Program-made: the position numbers and the translations under genes
Notes under the pieces: generated by a model
The model's database searches: none
What the model was told of the DNA's origin: nothing
Seen by the model: only the letters and a program-made list of their open reading frames with translations
Part shown: positions 41,337 to 49,710 of the stretch, one piece after another
How the letters are laid out: each line of letters opens with the position of its first letter
Numbering within the stretch: position 1 is the first letter of the stretch
Source of the DNA: SG8-41 sp035649495
Lineage (GTDB): Bacteria > Pseudomonadota > Gammaproteobacteria > Burkholderiales > SG8-41
NCBI GenBank assembly: GCA_035649495.1
Contig: DASRJL010000155.1
Location: 56,910 to 120,909, forward strand
DNA: 64,000 nucleotides
Direction of reading: 5' to 3'

Positions 41337-43106
41337 ATGGGACAGTATAACGAAGGCGCCTTCCCGGCCGTATCGGACATGGAGCTTGTGCCCGATCCGG
41401 CGGCAGCCGCGCCCGCCCACTGGATGGCGAACCGGCCCCAGCTGTGGCTCGGGCTTATGCTGCTGTCGCTGCATGCGGCGGTGGCATGGGGCATCACCGA
41501 CTGGTGGTCGCGGGCCTTCCTGCTGGCGCATTTCGGATTGTTCCTGGCCTGGCAGCCGGTGTGGCGCGGCGAGCGCAACATACCAACGCGCTACGCGATC
41601 CTCGTGGTGGTGATCGGTTTCGTGTTCTCCGCGTGGAACAACTGGTGGCTGATGGCGGTCTGGCTGGCGGTCCTGTTCGGCCTGATCGGCGGCTCGGTGC
41701 CCGGCATCACGGACCGCCGCCAGCGCACGGTCTCGATGCTCGCGGCGCTGTACCTGCTCTCGCTGCTCCTGATCTGGGTGGTCCCGCATCTCTTCGTCGG
41801 CCAGACGTTCGAGATCGCCCTGACCGTGCTCGTGCAATACGGCCTCGCTGTCCTGCCGGTTGCGATCATCCTGATCCGCGTGGATTCCCCGCAGACCGCG
41901 GCGCGGATCGCCGTGGACCTCTTCTACAGCGTGATCCTGTTCCTGGCGGTGGCGGCGCTGGTGCTGGGCAGCTTCGTGATAAAGCAGGTGAGCTTGAGCA
42001 ACTACCCCATCGCGCTCGCGCAGACGCTGTTCGTGATCGCGGTCCTCCTGATAGGGCTGTCGTGGCTGTGGAGTCCGCACAGCGGGTTTCTCGGCCTGGG
42101 ACACATGCTTTCGCGTTACCTGATGACGCTGGGCCTGCCCTTCGAGCGCTGGGTGCAGCACCTCGCCGAGCTCGCCGGGCAGGAGGCGCAGCCGCAGCGC
42201 TTTCTCGAGCTCGCGCTGCAGCACATGCAGGACCTGCCGTGGGTGAGCGGCGTCGAATGGGAATCGCGGCAGGGCGAGGGCGAGTACGGCACGCGTTCGC
42301 AGTTCTCCGCGGAGATGTCGTTCCAGGACCTGCGGCTCAAAATCTACACCGGCTGGTCGCTGTCGCCGGCGATGCTGCTGCATCTCAAGCTTCTCACCCA
42401 GATGGTGGGTCATTTCTACGACGCCAAGCGGCGCGAGGAGGCGCAGCGCCAGCGCGCGTACACCCAGGCGATCTACGAGACCGGCGCGCGGCTGACGCAC
42501 GACGTCAAGAATCTCCTGCAATCGCTGCGCTCGCTGTGCGCGGCGGTCGAGACGAGCAGCGAGGCCGAGGCGCGCGCGCTGCAGGCGCTGATGCAGCGCC
42601 AGCTGCCGCAGATCACGCAGCGGCTCAACGTGACGCTCGACAAGCTGCACGCGCCGCAGCAGGTGGACACGAGCCAGGTGGAGCCCGCGATCTGGTGGGA
42701 TGCCCTGAGACAGCGCTACGGCCACCGCAACGTCCGCTTCGAAGTGGACGGCGCCGCGCGGGAGGCGAAGAAGCTGCCGGCGGAGCTTTTCGACAGCGTC
42801 GCCGACAATCTCATCGAGAACGCGCTCAACAAGGCGTCGGATACCGAGGGCTACCAGGTGCGGGTGACGTTCGCGCCGGCGGTGGGGGGGCTCACGGTGT
42901 GCGACAACGGCGCGGCGGTGCCGAAGGCGATCGCACTGCAACTGTTCGAGGCGCCCGTCAGCTCGCGCACCGGGCTCGGCGTGGGGCTCTACCACGCGGC
43001 CAAGCAGGCGACGGACCTCGGTTATCGCTTGACGCTCGCTGCCAACGAGCCGGGGATCGTGTGCTTCGCGCTCGCGCGGGCGGAGAGCAAGCAGCAGGCT
43101 GGATAA
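41337..43106 (+). CDS. Sensor histidine kinase with multi-span membrane domain
   Basis: A 589-residue kinase. Residues 35-245 hold six to eight membrane helices; a GAF-like region follows (about 280-365: FLELALQHMQDLPWVSGVEW). A coiled stretch leads to the phosphoacceptor His388 (GARLTHDVKNLLQSLRSL), then an HATPase domain (N-box DNLIENALNKA, CDNGAAVPK, RTGLGVGLYHAAKQA). The layout resembles PrsK-type kinases from exosortase systems, though no exosortase or PEP-CTERM gene is visible. It is divergent from the permease gene and stands at one end of the pilus operon; the NtrC-like regulator at 56623 stands at the other and is its probable partner. The start could also be ATG 41379. Confidence 0.88.
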   Translation: MGQYNEGAFPAVSDMELVPDPAAAAPAHWMANRPQLWLGLMLLSLHAAVAWGITDWWSRAFLLAHFGLFLAWQPVWRGERNIPTRYAILVVVIGFVFSAWNNWWLMAVWLAVLFGLIGGSVPGITDRRQRTVSMLAALYLLSLLLIWVVPHLFVGQTFEIALTVLVQYGLAVLPVAIILIRVDSPQTAARIAVDLFYSVILFLAVAALVLGSFVIKQVSLSNYPIALAQTLFVIAVLLIGLSWLWSPHSGFLGLGHMLSRYLMTLGLPFERWVQHLAELAGQEAQPQRFLELALQHMQDLPWVSGVEWESRQGEGEYGTRSQFSAEMSFQDLRLKIYTGWSLSPAMLLHLKLLTQMVGHFYDAKRREEAQRQRAYTQAIYETGARLTHDVKNLLQSLRSLCAAVETSSEAEARALQALMQRQLPQITQRLNVTLDKLHAPQQVDTSQVEPAIWWDALRQRYGHRNVRFEVDGAAREAKKLPAELFDSVADNLIENALNKASDTEGYQVRVTFAPAVGGLTVCDNGAAVPKAIALQLFEAPVSSRTGLGVGLYHAAKQATDLGYRLTLAANEPGIVCFALARAESKQQAG

Positions 43107-43124
43107 GGTTTTTCCGATGGCCGG

Positions 43125-43331
43125 CTAGACGATGGGTGGCAGCTTGCCCTGATTGGCGCGGGCCGCCAGCGCATCCTTGATCCTTCGCTCCAGTTCTTCC
43201 GCAGGCAAGTCGGTCTGATAGGCTTTGTCACCGTCCCAGGTGTGCTCGCGCATGGTGTCTTCGTCGGCGATTGCCGCGCGCTCCTCTTCCGCCCTCAAGG
43301 CGGTCGCCAGCTCTTTCGGATTACGGCCCAC
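43125..43331 (-). CDS. Small conserved-looking protein, unknown function
   Basis: A 68-residue, highly charged, probably helical protein (ELATALRAEEERAAIADED; DLPAEELERRIKDALAARAN). No membrane segment, cysteines or known motif. It begins 19 bp after the minor pilin gene and is the last gene of the pilus operon, ending 18 bp from the convergent kinase gene. Codon use and position favour a real gene, but without homology evidence it is tentative. Confidence 0.5.
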   Translation of the reverse strand: MGRNPKELATALRAEEERAAIADEDTMREHTWDGDKAYQTDLPAEELERRIKDALAARANQGKLPPIV

Positions 43332-43350
43332 GGCCCATAACCGATTCTCT

Positions 43351-44109
43351 CTAGGGCAGCTTGCCGGCGGTAACCATGCGGTTGATCAGAATGTTCTTCG
43401 ACAGCCAAGTCACGATATCGTCGAATTCCCCTGCGACGGCCCCGCTGGGGGCATGGGGCCGGCTGACAAACGAGTTGCCGATTCCGTCGCCGTTCGCGAT
43501 TTCATCGGGGCTGCAACCTCCGGCGGGGCACGGATTTGCAGCGCCTGTACCGGCGCTGATTGCGAGGTATCCGTTCTTGCCGTGAGACATTATTAATGCG
43601 GGCGGTCCGTCACCGCTGGTCGTAAGTCTCCCGCCGCATGCGCCAGGAGGCACCGGGACCACCGTCGTGCAGACGTCGATGGTCGTGCTCATCGTGGAAA
43701 GCGTGAATGGCGTGAGGTGCTGAGCGAAATTTTGCGCGACCCGGTAACGAAAACGATTGCCCCAAGGATCGGCATTCACTATGCCGAGAGTTACCCATGG
43801 GACATTCCCTTCAGTGGTGATGCAGTTTCCGGCTGGGTTGAAGTCCTCGATACCGTCGTTGGGCAGCAAGTCATTGGGACCAGTGCTGGCAGCAGCGTTT
43901 ACGCGGTCCGGACATGGTAGGTAGCCTCGCGTGATGGCGAATCCTACGAGCGCCTCCTTGATTTCCTCCATGGCCTTTTGCGCGTCGCTTATCTGTCGCT
44001 GCTCGACCTGCGTAGTTAGCGGTACAAGTATGCTCCCCAGCAGCAGGGCGATGATGAATACCGCCACCGCCATCTCGATGAGTGTGAATCCCTGCTGGCG
44101 ATGTTTCAT
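43351..44109 (-). CDS. Minor pilin-like protein with prepilin leader
   Basis: A 252-residue prepilin: leader MKHRQQG, cleavage before FTLIEMAVAVFIIALLLGS with Glu at +5. The globular part has the segment EALVGFAITRGYLPCPD, shared with the next gene upstream (ALIGYAAADNRPGSLPCPD), several cysteines (NCIT, VCTT, PCPAGGCSP) and low-complexity Thr/Pro stretches. It is the type of pseudopilin found near MSHA loci. The sequence is less GC-biased than the housekeeping genes around it. The ATG is 3 bp after the upstream gene's stop, so they are co-translated. Confidence 0.85.
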   Translation of the reverse strand: MKHRQQGFTLIEMAVAVFIIALLLGSILVPLTTQVEQRQISDAQKAMEEIKEALVGFAITRGYLPCPDRVNAAASTGPNDLLPNDGIEDFNPAGNCITTEGNVPWVTLGIVNADPWGNRFRYRVAQNFAQHLTPFTLSTMSTTIDVCTTVVPVPPGACGGRLTTSGDGPPALIMSHGKNGYLAISAGTGAANPCPAGGCSPDEIANGDGIGNSFVSRPHAPSGAVAGEFDDIVTWLSKNILINRMVTAGKLP

Positions 44110-44112
44110 CGG

Positions 44113-45432
44113 CTAGGGGCTGACGATTACCAAGCTGTCATTGTTCCCGGATGACCGGACCGGCTTTACGTACTGGTAGTTGTCCGGTGAGTCGATGTTC
44201 TGGTTGTCGGCGCCGACCGACTCGAGGCAATCGCTGATCGAACTGCACGGGCGCGCCGGCTGGGCGCCGAGCCTGTAGCTGGCAGGCAATACGAGGGATT
44301 CGATGGTACTGGAGATGCCCGTGACGGTAAGGAATGCACGGCTCACGTCGACACAATTGAGAACGGAGGCGTCGATGGTCATCGTAGAAGGCATATCGCA
44401 GGTATACGGGGGGCCAGACCCGCATGACAGAGCGCATGCGGGAGGCGTGGCGTGGATCTCCGATATGGAAGTTATCTTTGGCGTGCAGCGCGGCGCCACC
44501 GCATACACCATCACCTGGTGCCAGTTGTTGGCGATGAACCACCCCGCAGCTCCCCCGGGTACTGCGGTGAGCGGATCCGCGATTCCCGGCGCAGGCACGC
44601 AAGTCGATATCGTGGCCGGTATGTATCCGCGATAAGTATTCGGCGTGGACGCATAGCCGGGAAAAGATGCTGCATAGGGATAGTAACCGTTCGCGGTGTA
44701 ATAGCTGCGGAGGGTCAACCGCAGTTCGCGGGCGACTCGCATTTCCACCACCGGAAAGAGTGCTTCGCGGGTGATCGGAAGCAGCTTGTCGTTGAAGGTG
44801 GCCGTTGCCAGTGCGTTGACAAATGTGTTGGTCGTAATACCAAGCTGATTTCCCCCCTCGAGATAGTGGCTGACATTATTTTCGTTGGGTGTGTCCCGGA
44901 CCTGGGAGCCAACTACCGCGCCAGGTGAAAAAACGATCGCAATAACACCGGAAGGGCCACCGGTTATTGTCAATTGTCCCGGGGTGTCGCTATTCAAGGG
45001 ACAGGAACCGCATGTGGAAGAATTTCTTGCGTACTCCCGAGATACCGCGTACCACAGCCGTTCGCCGTATCCGTCGCGGAGGTCCGGTAGACGGAGGCTG
45101 CGCCAAGGCAACCGCCCTACATACACATTACCTGAAACATAACCCGGGCAGTCCGTCGGAATGGGCGAGCCTGCAACGCCGCTATTGGTGCCGTCGGGGC
45201 AAGGAAGTGAGCCTGGACGATTATCTGCTGCGGCGTATCCAATCAACGCATCCTTTGCCTGTGCCAATGCCTGAACGGTGATCCGGTCTCTCTCTATCGA
45301 CTGCTTCGCCGGCGCGACGAAGTTGTAGACCACCGCGCTCACGCCCACGCCCAGCAGGAGCACCGTGAGCAGCATCGCCTGCCCGCGCTGGCGTGCGGAC
45401 TGCGGCGCGCGGCGCGGGGGATGGGCGCTCAT
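44113..45432 (-). CDS. Large minor pilin / PilX-like protein
   Basis: A 439-residue protein with a PilX-like N-terminus: ARQRGQAMLLTVLLLGVGVSAVVYNF (residues 13-38, one membrane helix after a Gly, no Glu at +5). The helix continues with AQAKDALIGYAAADNRPGSLPCPD, the motif shared with the downstream pilin. The remainder is Thr/Ser/Pro-rich with about 18 cysteines, suggesting a disulfide-rich exported domain that could sit at a pilus tip. Base composition is lower in GC than flanking genes. It lies between the MshK-like gene and the smaller pilin in the operon. A tip-adhesin role is inference. Confidence 0.75.
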   Translation of the reverse strand: MSAHPPRRAPQSARQRGQAMLLTVLLLGVGVSAVVYNFVAPAKQSIERDRITVQALAQAKDALIGYAAADNRPGSLPCPDGTNSGVAGSPIPTDCPGYVSGNVYVGRLPWRSLRLPDLRDGYGERLWYAVSREYARNSSTCGSCPLNSDTPGQLTITGGPSGVIAIVFSPGAVVGSQVRDTPNENNVSHYLEGGNQLGITTNTFVNALATATFNDKLLPITREALFPVVEMRVARELRLTLRSYYTANGYYPYAASFPGYASTPNTYRGYIPATISTCVPAPGIADPLTAVPGGAAGWFIANNWHQVMVYAVAPRCTPKITSISEIHATPPACALSCGSGPPYTCDMPSTMTIDASVLNCVDVSRAFLTVTGISSTIESLVLPASYRLGAQPARPCSSISDCLESVGADNQNIDSPDNYQYVKPVRSSGNNDSLVIVSP

Positions 45433-45450
45433 GGCGGCGGCCTGGCGGAG

Positions 45451-46146
45451 CTACTTGCCGGTGGGTAGTTGCGCCGGGGCGGGCGGGCGCAGGGGCGGGG
45501 TGCCGGTCTCCTGGAGCGGGGCGGGGACGTAAGGCGGCAGCGGTGCGCTGGCCGACGTGGTGGCTTCCCGCATTGCGCGAATTGCATCGTCGAGACTTTC
45601 CTGGCGTTCGCGCTCTTCCTTCTTCCGCTCGGCTTCAGCCGCGGCAGTGGTTTCCGGCGCAGGCTTCGCTCCCCCAAGGTCCCCTTTGGGCTCGGGCTTC
45701 CGGGCCGGGGCCGCCCGGTAGCCTTCCTCGACGCGTCCGGAGAGCAGCTCGGCGCGCTGGCCAACTCTCAGATCCACGTTCCGGCCGGTTTGCGGGGACT
45801 GGAGCGTCACGGTGCCGTCGGGACGGATCTTCCCCACCATTTTCGCGTTGGGCGATTCCTTCCCCGTGACGGCTTTGTTGTTGAGCCAGACCGTAGTCTG
45901 GCCGTCGCTGCGCCGTACCATGCCGCCGTAGGTGACGACTTCGGGTGTCGGCGGAGCCGGCTCCTCGACCTTCTCCGTGGCGACTGCGTTGCGCCCGCGC
46001 TTGCCGCGCGCGACGTCGAGCGACGAACGCTGGTCCGGCGTGTAGAAGAGACGCCCGATCGGCTCCGCGGCGACGGCCGGCGGCGCGAGCGGCGCGAGCG
46101 GCGCGAGGAGCGGCATCAGGACGAGAACGGGCAGCAGCTGCTTCAC
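45451..46146 (-). CDS. MshK-like exported protein of the pilus operon
   Basis: A 231-residue exported protein. A signal peptide (QLLPVLVLMPLLAPLAPLAPPAVAAEP) precedes RLFYTPDQRSSLDVARGKR and a small beta domain (VVTYGGMVRRSDGQTTVWLNNK; VTLQSPQTGRNVDLRVGQ), as seen in MshK/GspC-type accessory proteins. The C-terminal 70 residues are Glu/Lys- then Pro-rich and probably disordered. Start is GTG 46146 with GGAGAAG upstream; GTGA overlaps the stop of the preceding gene. The MshK name rests on operon position and the N-terminal block, so no symbol is assigned with certainty. Confidence 0.72.
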   Translation of the reverse strand: MKQLLPVLVLMPLLAPLAPLAPPAVAAEPIGRLFYTPDQRSSLDVARGKRGRNAVATEKVEEPAPPTPEVVTYGGMVRRSDGQTTVWLNNKAVTGKESPNAKMVGKIRPDGTVTLQSPQTGRNVDLRVGQRAELLSGRVEEGYRAAPARKPEPKGDLGGAKPAPETTAAAEAERKKEERERQESLDDAIRAMREATTSASAPLPPYVPAPLQETGTPPLRPPAPAQLPTGK

Positions 46147-46754
46147 GGTTTCTTCTCCGGCGTCGCGGAGGTGCTGGCAGTGATCCACGCGAGCTCGCAC
46201 TCCGCGGCGAGATTGGGCTGGTAGCGGATGACCCCGCGCGTGTCCAGGCGCTTCAGCGAGCACTGATCCACCGTGTATATGCCCGTGCCCTGGCGCGCAA
46301 GCACGTCCAGGAACCGCAGCAGGTCTTCCTCGTGAAGGAGCCGGAAGCGGAGCTTCATCACCGATTGGCGGAGCTGTATCGACCCCGGGTTAAGCGCGGC
46401 GGCGAAGGGGTAAGGCTTCTGGCTGCCGATGTCGTAGTCCACGCCGAACAGATCCACCTGCTGGTTGGTCGTGCGCAGCGCGTCGAGCCAGTTGATGCGC
46501 TGCTCGTCGCCGGCGAATCCCCGCTTCTGCAGCTGCTGGTAGCTGCCGAGGTAGCGCACGATGAGGTCCTTCTCATCGCCGGAGCGGTGCAGACGCGTGC
46601 GCGCATCCTTCAATTGTATTTCGTGCTGCTTGAGATCCCGGCCTGCTCCTATCGCGAGCTGGTCCGTGTAGTAGACGCCCGCAGCCACGCCCAGCAGAAT
46701 GGCGCCGAGCGCCAGCAGCGGGTTGCGGACGGCTTCGAAATCGGCGCGCGTCAT
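46143..46754 (-). CDS. mshJ: PilO/MshJ-like inner-membrane protein
   Basis: A 203-residue bitopic protein: a membrane helix at about 13-30 (LALGAILLGVAAGVYYTDQL), then a coiled-coil region (LKQHEIQLKDARTRLHRSGDEKDLI) and a periplasmic ferredoxin-like domain (QSVMKLRFRLLHEEDLLRFLDVL), the architecture of PilO. It ends with a pair of cysteines (QCSL; ECEL). The start overlaps the preceding gene by 4 bp (ATGA), as does its own stop with the next one. It should form the alignment subcomplex with the PilN-like part of the preceding protein. Confidence 0.8.
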   Translation of the reverse strand: MTRADFEAVRNPLLALGAILLGVAAGVYYTDQLAIGAGRDLKQHEIQLKDARTRLHRSGDEKDLIVRYLGSYQQLQKRGFAGDEQRINWLDALRTTNQQVDLFGVDYDIGSQKPYPFAAALNPGSIQLRQSVMKLRFRLLHEEDLLRFLDVLARQGTGIYTVDQCSLKRLDTRGVIRYQPNLAAECELAWITASTSATPEKKP

Positions 46755-48337
46755 GCGTCGGGCTTCAACACCAGCACCAGCTTGAAGTCCGCCGTCGCGT
46801 TCTGATCCGGACTGTCGAGCGTGTTGCCGACGAGGGGCTGGGTCGGATTGACGTTCAGCGGCAGCTTGATGACCCGCACCTCGGCCACCTGCGGGTCCTT
46901 GCCGAGCCGCGCGGCAAAATCGTTGATCGTCGTTATCGCCCGCCGGAAATCCCCGTCGAAGGGTCGAATCTCGCCGTCGATGAGTGCGCTCTGCCGGCGC
47001 GCGCCGGCCGGCGCCGGCGACCCCGGAAGCGGAGTGGAGGCGGGAGGCGCTGTGGCGCCGGGGGCGGACGCGCTGCCGCGCTCGGCCGAGATCTCGGTAA
47101 CTCCGTACTTCCAGTCCAGTTCCTTGACCACGATGTTGGGATTTGTCTCCAGAGCGCGGCTCACCAGCGCCATTACGGTTCCGGGCGTGCGCACGGTCTT
47201 GCGCAGCTCCTGCGCAAGCTCCACCGTCTTCCTGAGATTGTCCGCGGAGGCGGGCGCCGCCGGGAACTGGCGGGTGACTTCCTGGTACTGCCTTGTCAAC
47301 TGGGCCGTCTGGCGAACCACGTTCTCTTTGTCGCCCTGGTAGCCGAACATCTGGGAGAGATTCGAGCCGATCCACAGGGCGCCGATCGTCGCGACCCCCG
47401 CGCACGCCGCGTAGAGGCCGCGCCGGGTCTGGTAGCGCCGGTATCCCACCGTGACCGTTTCCGGCGCCAGGTTGCTCTCCGGCAGCTTGAGTCCGAGGAG
47501 CTGCAGGTAGAGGACGTAGGGCGAGACGTCGAGCAGCGGCTCGGCGATTCCGAGCTTCGCGGCAAGGTCGCGCCGCCCAACCCGCACGCAGTCCAGGCTC
47601 GGATTCTCGCGCGCGATGCCCTGGGCGACCTCGCCCAGCTCGTCGCTGCGGTCGAGCAGCAGCACCGACAGGTGCTCGTCGAGCGTCAGGGTGCGCAAGG
47701 CGTGCAGGTAGAGCCGCGTGTTCGAGATTTCCTCGGCGAAATAGCGCGAGCGGCTGTCGGCCCTGCCGCTTTCTCCACGCGTCAGACGGGAAAGGCGGAA
47801 CTGCCGGTCGCGGAAGAACGTGAGCCGCAGGCCGCCGCTGTGCTGGGCCACGACGAGGAGGCTCGTGGCCGTGGCGCCCAACTTCTCGGGCAGGGACGCG
47901 GTTACCAGGGGCAGCAGGTAGACGCCCGACACGGGCAGTCCGCGGGCGACGATCGCCTCCAGCCAGTCGGTAACGAGATCGGGATTGGTGAGCGCGGAAA
48001 AGAGATACCGGTCGTCGCGGCGCTTGCCGGTTTCGCGGCCGAGCCGCCACGCCGTCATGTACGGCGTGTTGCGATAGTGCTGCTTCAGCTTGCGCGTGGC
48101 CATCTGCACGCGGTCCGACCCGTAGGCGTGAGGCAGCGTTTCGAAGCGATAGTCCTCCTCGACCGCGTCCACCATGACGTGGGCGGGGACGTCGGGGAGC
48201 GCAGCGAGGTATTCCTTGAAGACGGCGAGCCCGCCGGCGTCGTTCGCGAATGCCTGGCAGTCGGCGAGGCGCGAGCCCCGCCACCGCGCCGCTGTGGCGC
48301 CATGCGCGGCAATCGCGAGCAGGAGTTTCTCAGCCAT
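46751..48337 (-). CDS. mshI: MshI-like protein: PilM-like actin fold joined to a PilN-like segment
   Basis: A 528-residue protein. Residues 1-310 look like a degenerate PilM/actin-like domain (LLLAIAAHGATAARWRG; YVLYLQLLGLKLPESNL near its end). A single membrane helix (GLYAACAGVATIGALWIGSNL, about 321-341) leads to a periplasmic coiled-coil and ferredoxin-like PilN domain (ENVVRQTAQLTRQYQEV; PGTVMALVSRALETNPN). PilM and PilN are separate in most type IV pili; one chain is the MshI/GspL pattern. It overlaps the PilO-like gene by 4 bp. The gap to the platform gene downstream in sequence (48338-48445) is a heptamer element. Confidence 0.8.
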   Translation of the reverse strand: MAEKLLLAIAAHGATAARWRGSRLADCQAFANDAGGLAVFKEYLAALPDVPAHVMVDAVEEDYRFETLPHAYGSDRVQMATRKLKQHYRNTPYMTAWRLGRETGKRRDDRYLFSALTNPDLVTDWLEAIVARGLPVSGVYLLPLVTASLPEKLGATATSLLVVAQHSGGLRLTFFRDRQFRLSRLTRGESGRADSRSRYFAEEISNTRLYLHALRTLTLDEHLSVLLLDRSDELGEVAQGIARENPSLDCVRVGRRDLAAKLGIAEPLLDVSPYVLYLQLLGLKLPESNLAPETVTVGYRRYQTRRGLYAACAGVATIGALWIGSNLSQMFGYQGDKENVVRQTAQLTRQYQEVTRQFPAAPASADNLRKTVELAQELRKTVRTPGTVMALVSRALETNPNIVVKELDWKYGVTEISAERGSASAPGATAPPASTPLPGSPAPAGARRQSALIDGEIRPFDGDFRRAITTINDFAARLGKDPQVAEVRVIKLPLNVNPTQPLVGNTLDSPDQNATADFKLVLVLKPDA

Positions 48338-48352
48338 TCAAACCCGGCAAAC

Positions 48353-48446
48353 CAGTGACCGGAGACCGGTGACCAGTGACCGGCGAAGTGTCAGCAACAG
48401 TACGCATTGCCGTTTACCGTTCACTGTTTACCGGTCACTTCTCACC
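48353..48446. repeat. Heptamer-repeat element, two inverted arms (CGGTGAC / TTCAC)
   Basis: Left arm cagtgac-cggagac-cggtgac-cagtgac-cggcgaa, right arm cgtttac-cgttcac-tgtttac-cggtcac-ttctcac. It fills the 108-bp gap inside the pilus operon between the platform gene and the MshI-like gene, so it would be in the operon mRNA. Confidence 0.75.
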
Positions 48447-49654
48447 TAAAACTTCAACTTGCCAAGAATATCATATACCGGGCCCAGTACCGCCCAGATG
48501 ACGAACGCGATCATCCCGCCCAGGATCAGCGTCAGGGTCGGCCCGAGCATCTTGAGCCCCTTGTCCACGGCATCCTTCACATCGCGGTTGTAGAAGTAGG
48601 TGACGTTGGCGAGCGCCGTGTCGAGCGCGCCAGTAGTCTCGCCCACGCGCAGCATCCGGATCACCAGCGGGGGAAACATCCCGAGGTTCTGGAAGGTCTC
48701 GGTCAGGCCTTCGCCGGCAGCCACCTGCTGTCCGGCCCGATTCAGGCCGTCGGAGATTACCCGGTTGCCGACCACGTCCTCGCTGGTTTTGATCGCATCC
48801 AGGACGGTGATGCCGGAGCGGTACATTAGCGAAAACACGTTGGTGAAGCGCGACATGATGATCTTCTGCAATATCGGCCCTACGACCGGCAGCCGCAGCT
48901 TCGTGTAGTCCCACAGGTAGGCGATCTTCGAATTGGACCGGACCGCAACGATGAGCGCCACCGCCGCGACCACCGGCACGGCGAGCACGATGAGCCAGTA
49001 CTGCGCCATGAATCCCGATACGGCGAGCAGCGCCCGCGTCTGACCGGGCAGGGCCATGCCCATGGACTTGAAGAGCGTCGCGATCTGCGGCACCAGGAAC
49101 ACGAGGAGCGCGATCAGCACGCCGACCACGACCACCAGCGTGAGCGCCGGGTACATCAGGAGCCGGCGCGTCTGGGAGATCAACTCGTCCTCCCATTTCA
49201 GCGTCTCGGCCAGGTTCTGGAATACCTGCGGGAGCTGTCCGGACTGCTCGCCGGCGCGCACCAGGCTCACGAATATGGTGTCGAAAACCGCCGGATGGGT
49301 CGCCATGCACTGCGAGAGCATCCTGCCGCCTTCCATGTCCTCGGTCATCACGGTGAGCACTTCGCGAAAACGGGGACTGTCCATGGTGTCGCGCATGTCG
49401 CGCAGCCCGTCGATGAGCGGGATGCCGGAGCGCACCATCTGCTCCATGTCGAAGCAGAAGTTGACGAGGTCCTGGCGGGTGATTTGCCCGCCCGCGGCAA
49501 ACGCGGCCGCCTGGCGGTCGATTTCCTTGAAGGTGATGAGGTCGAGCCCCATGCGCCGCAGGCGCAGCTCGAGATCGACCTCGTTCACCGCGTCGAGCCC
49601 ACCGCGCGCGGGCCGGCCGGTCTTGTCTATTGCCTTGTACTGGTATGAGGCCAT
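48446..49654 (-). CDS. mshG: MshG/GspF-type inner-membrane platform protein
   Basis: A 402-residue polytopic protein of the type II secretion F family. Two repeated GspF domains are visible (DLVNFCFDMEQMVRSGIPLIDGLRDM; SRFTNVFSLMYRSGITVLDAI), each followed by membrane helices (YPALTLVVVVGVLIALLVFL; LIVLAVPVVAAVALIVAV; TLILGGMIAFVIWAVL). It forms the rotor/platform on which the MshE ATPase acts. The ATG follows 56 bp after the ATPase gene, a gap containing a heptamer array. Confidence 0.93.
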   Translation of the reverse strand: MASYQYKAIDKTGRPARGGLDAVNEVDLELRLRRMGLDLITFKEIDRQAAAFAAGGQITRQDLVNFCFDMEQMVRSGIPLIDGLRDMRDTMDSPRFREVLTVMTEDMEGGRMLSQCMATHPAVFDTIFVSLVRAGEQSGQLPQVFQNLAETLKWEDELISQTRRLLMYPALTLVVVVGVLIALLVFLVPQIATLFKSMGMALPGQTRALLAVSGFMAQYWLIVLAVPVVAAVALIVAVRSNSKIAYLWDYTKLRLPVVGPILQKIIMSRFTNVFSLMYRSGITVLDAIKTSEDVVGNRVISDGLNRAGQQVAAGEGLTETFQNLGMFPPLVIRMLRVGETTGALDTALANVTYFYNRDVKDAVDKGLKMLGPTLTLILGGMIAFVIWAVLGPVYDILGKLKF

Positions 49655-49664
49655 GGTTTCCGGC

Positions 49665-49700
49665 CGTTACGAGTCACGAGTCACGGGTCACCAGTCGCCG
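49665..49700. repeat. Single-arm heptamer array (AGTCACG type)
   Basis: Units cgttacg-agtcacg-agtcacg-ggtcacc-agtcgcc in the gap between the MshE and MshG genes. Confidence 0.6.
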
Positions 49701-49710
49701 TGCGTAAGCA

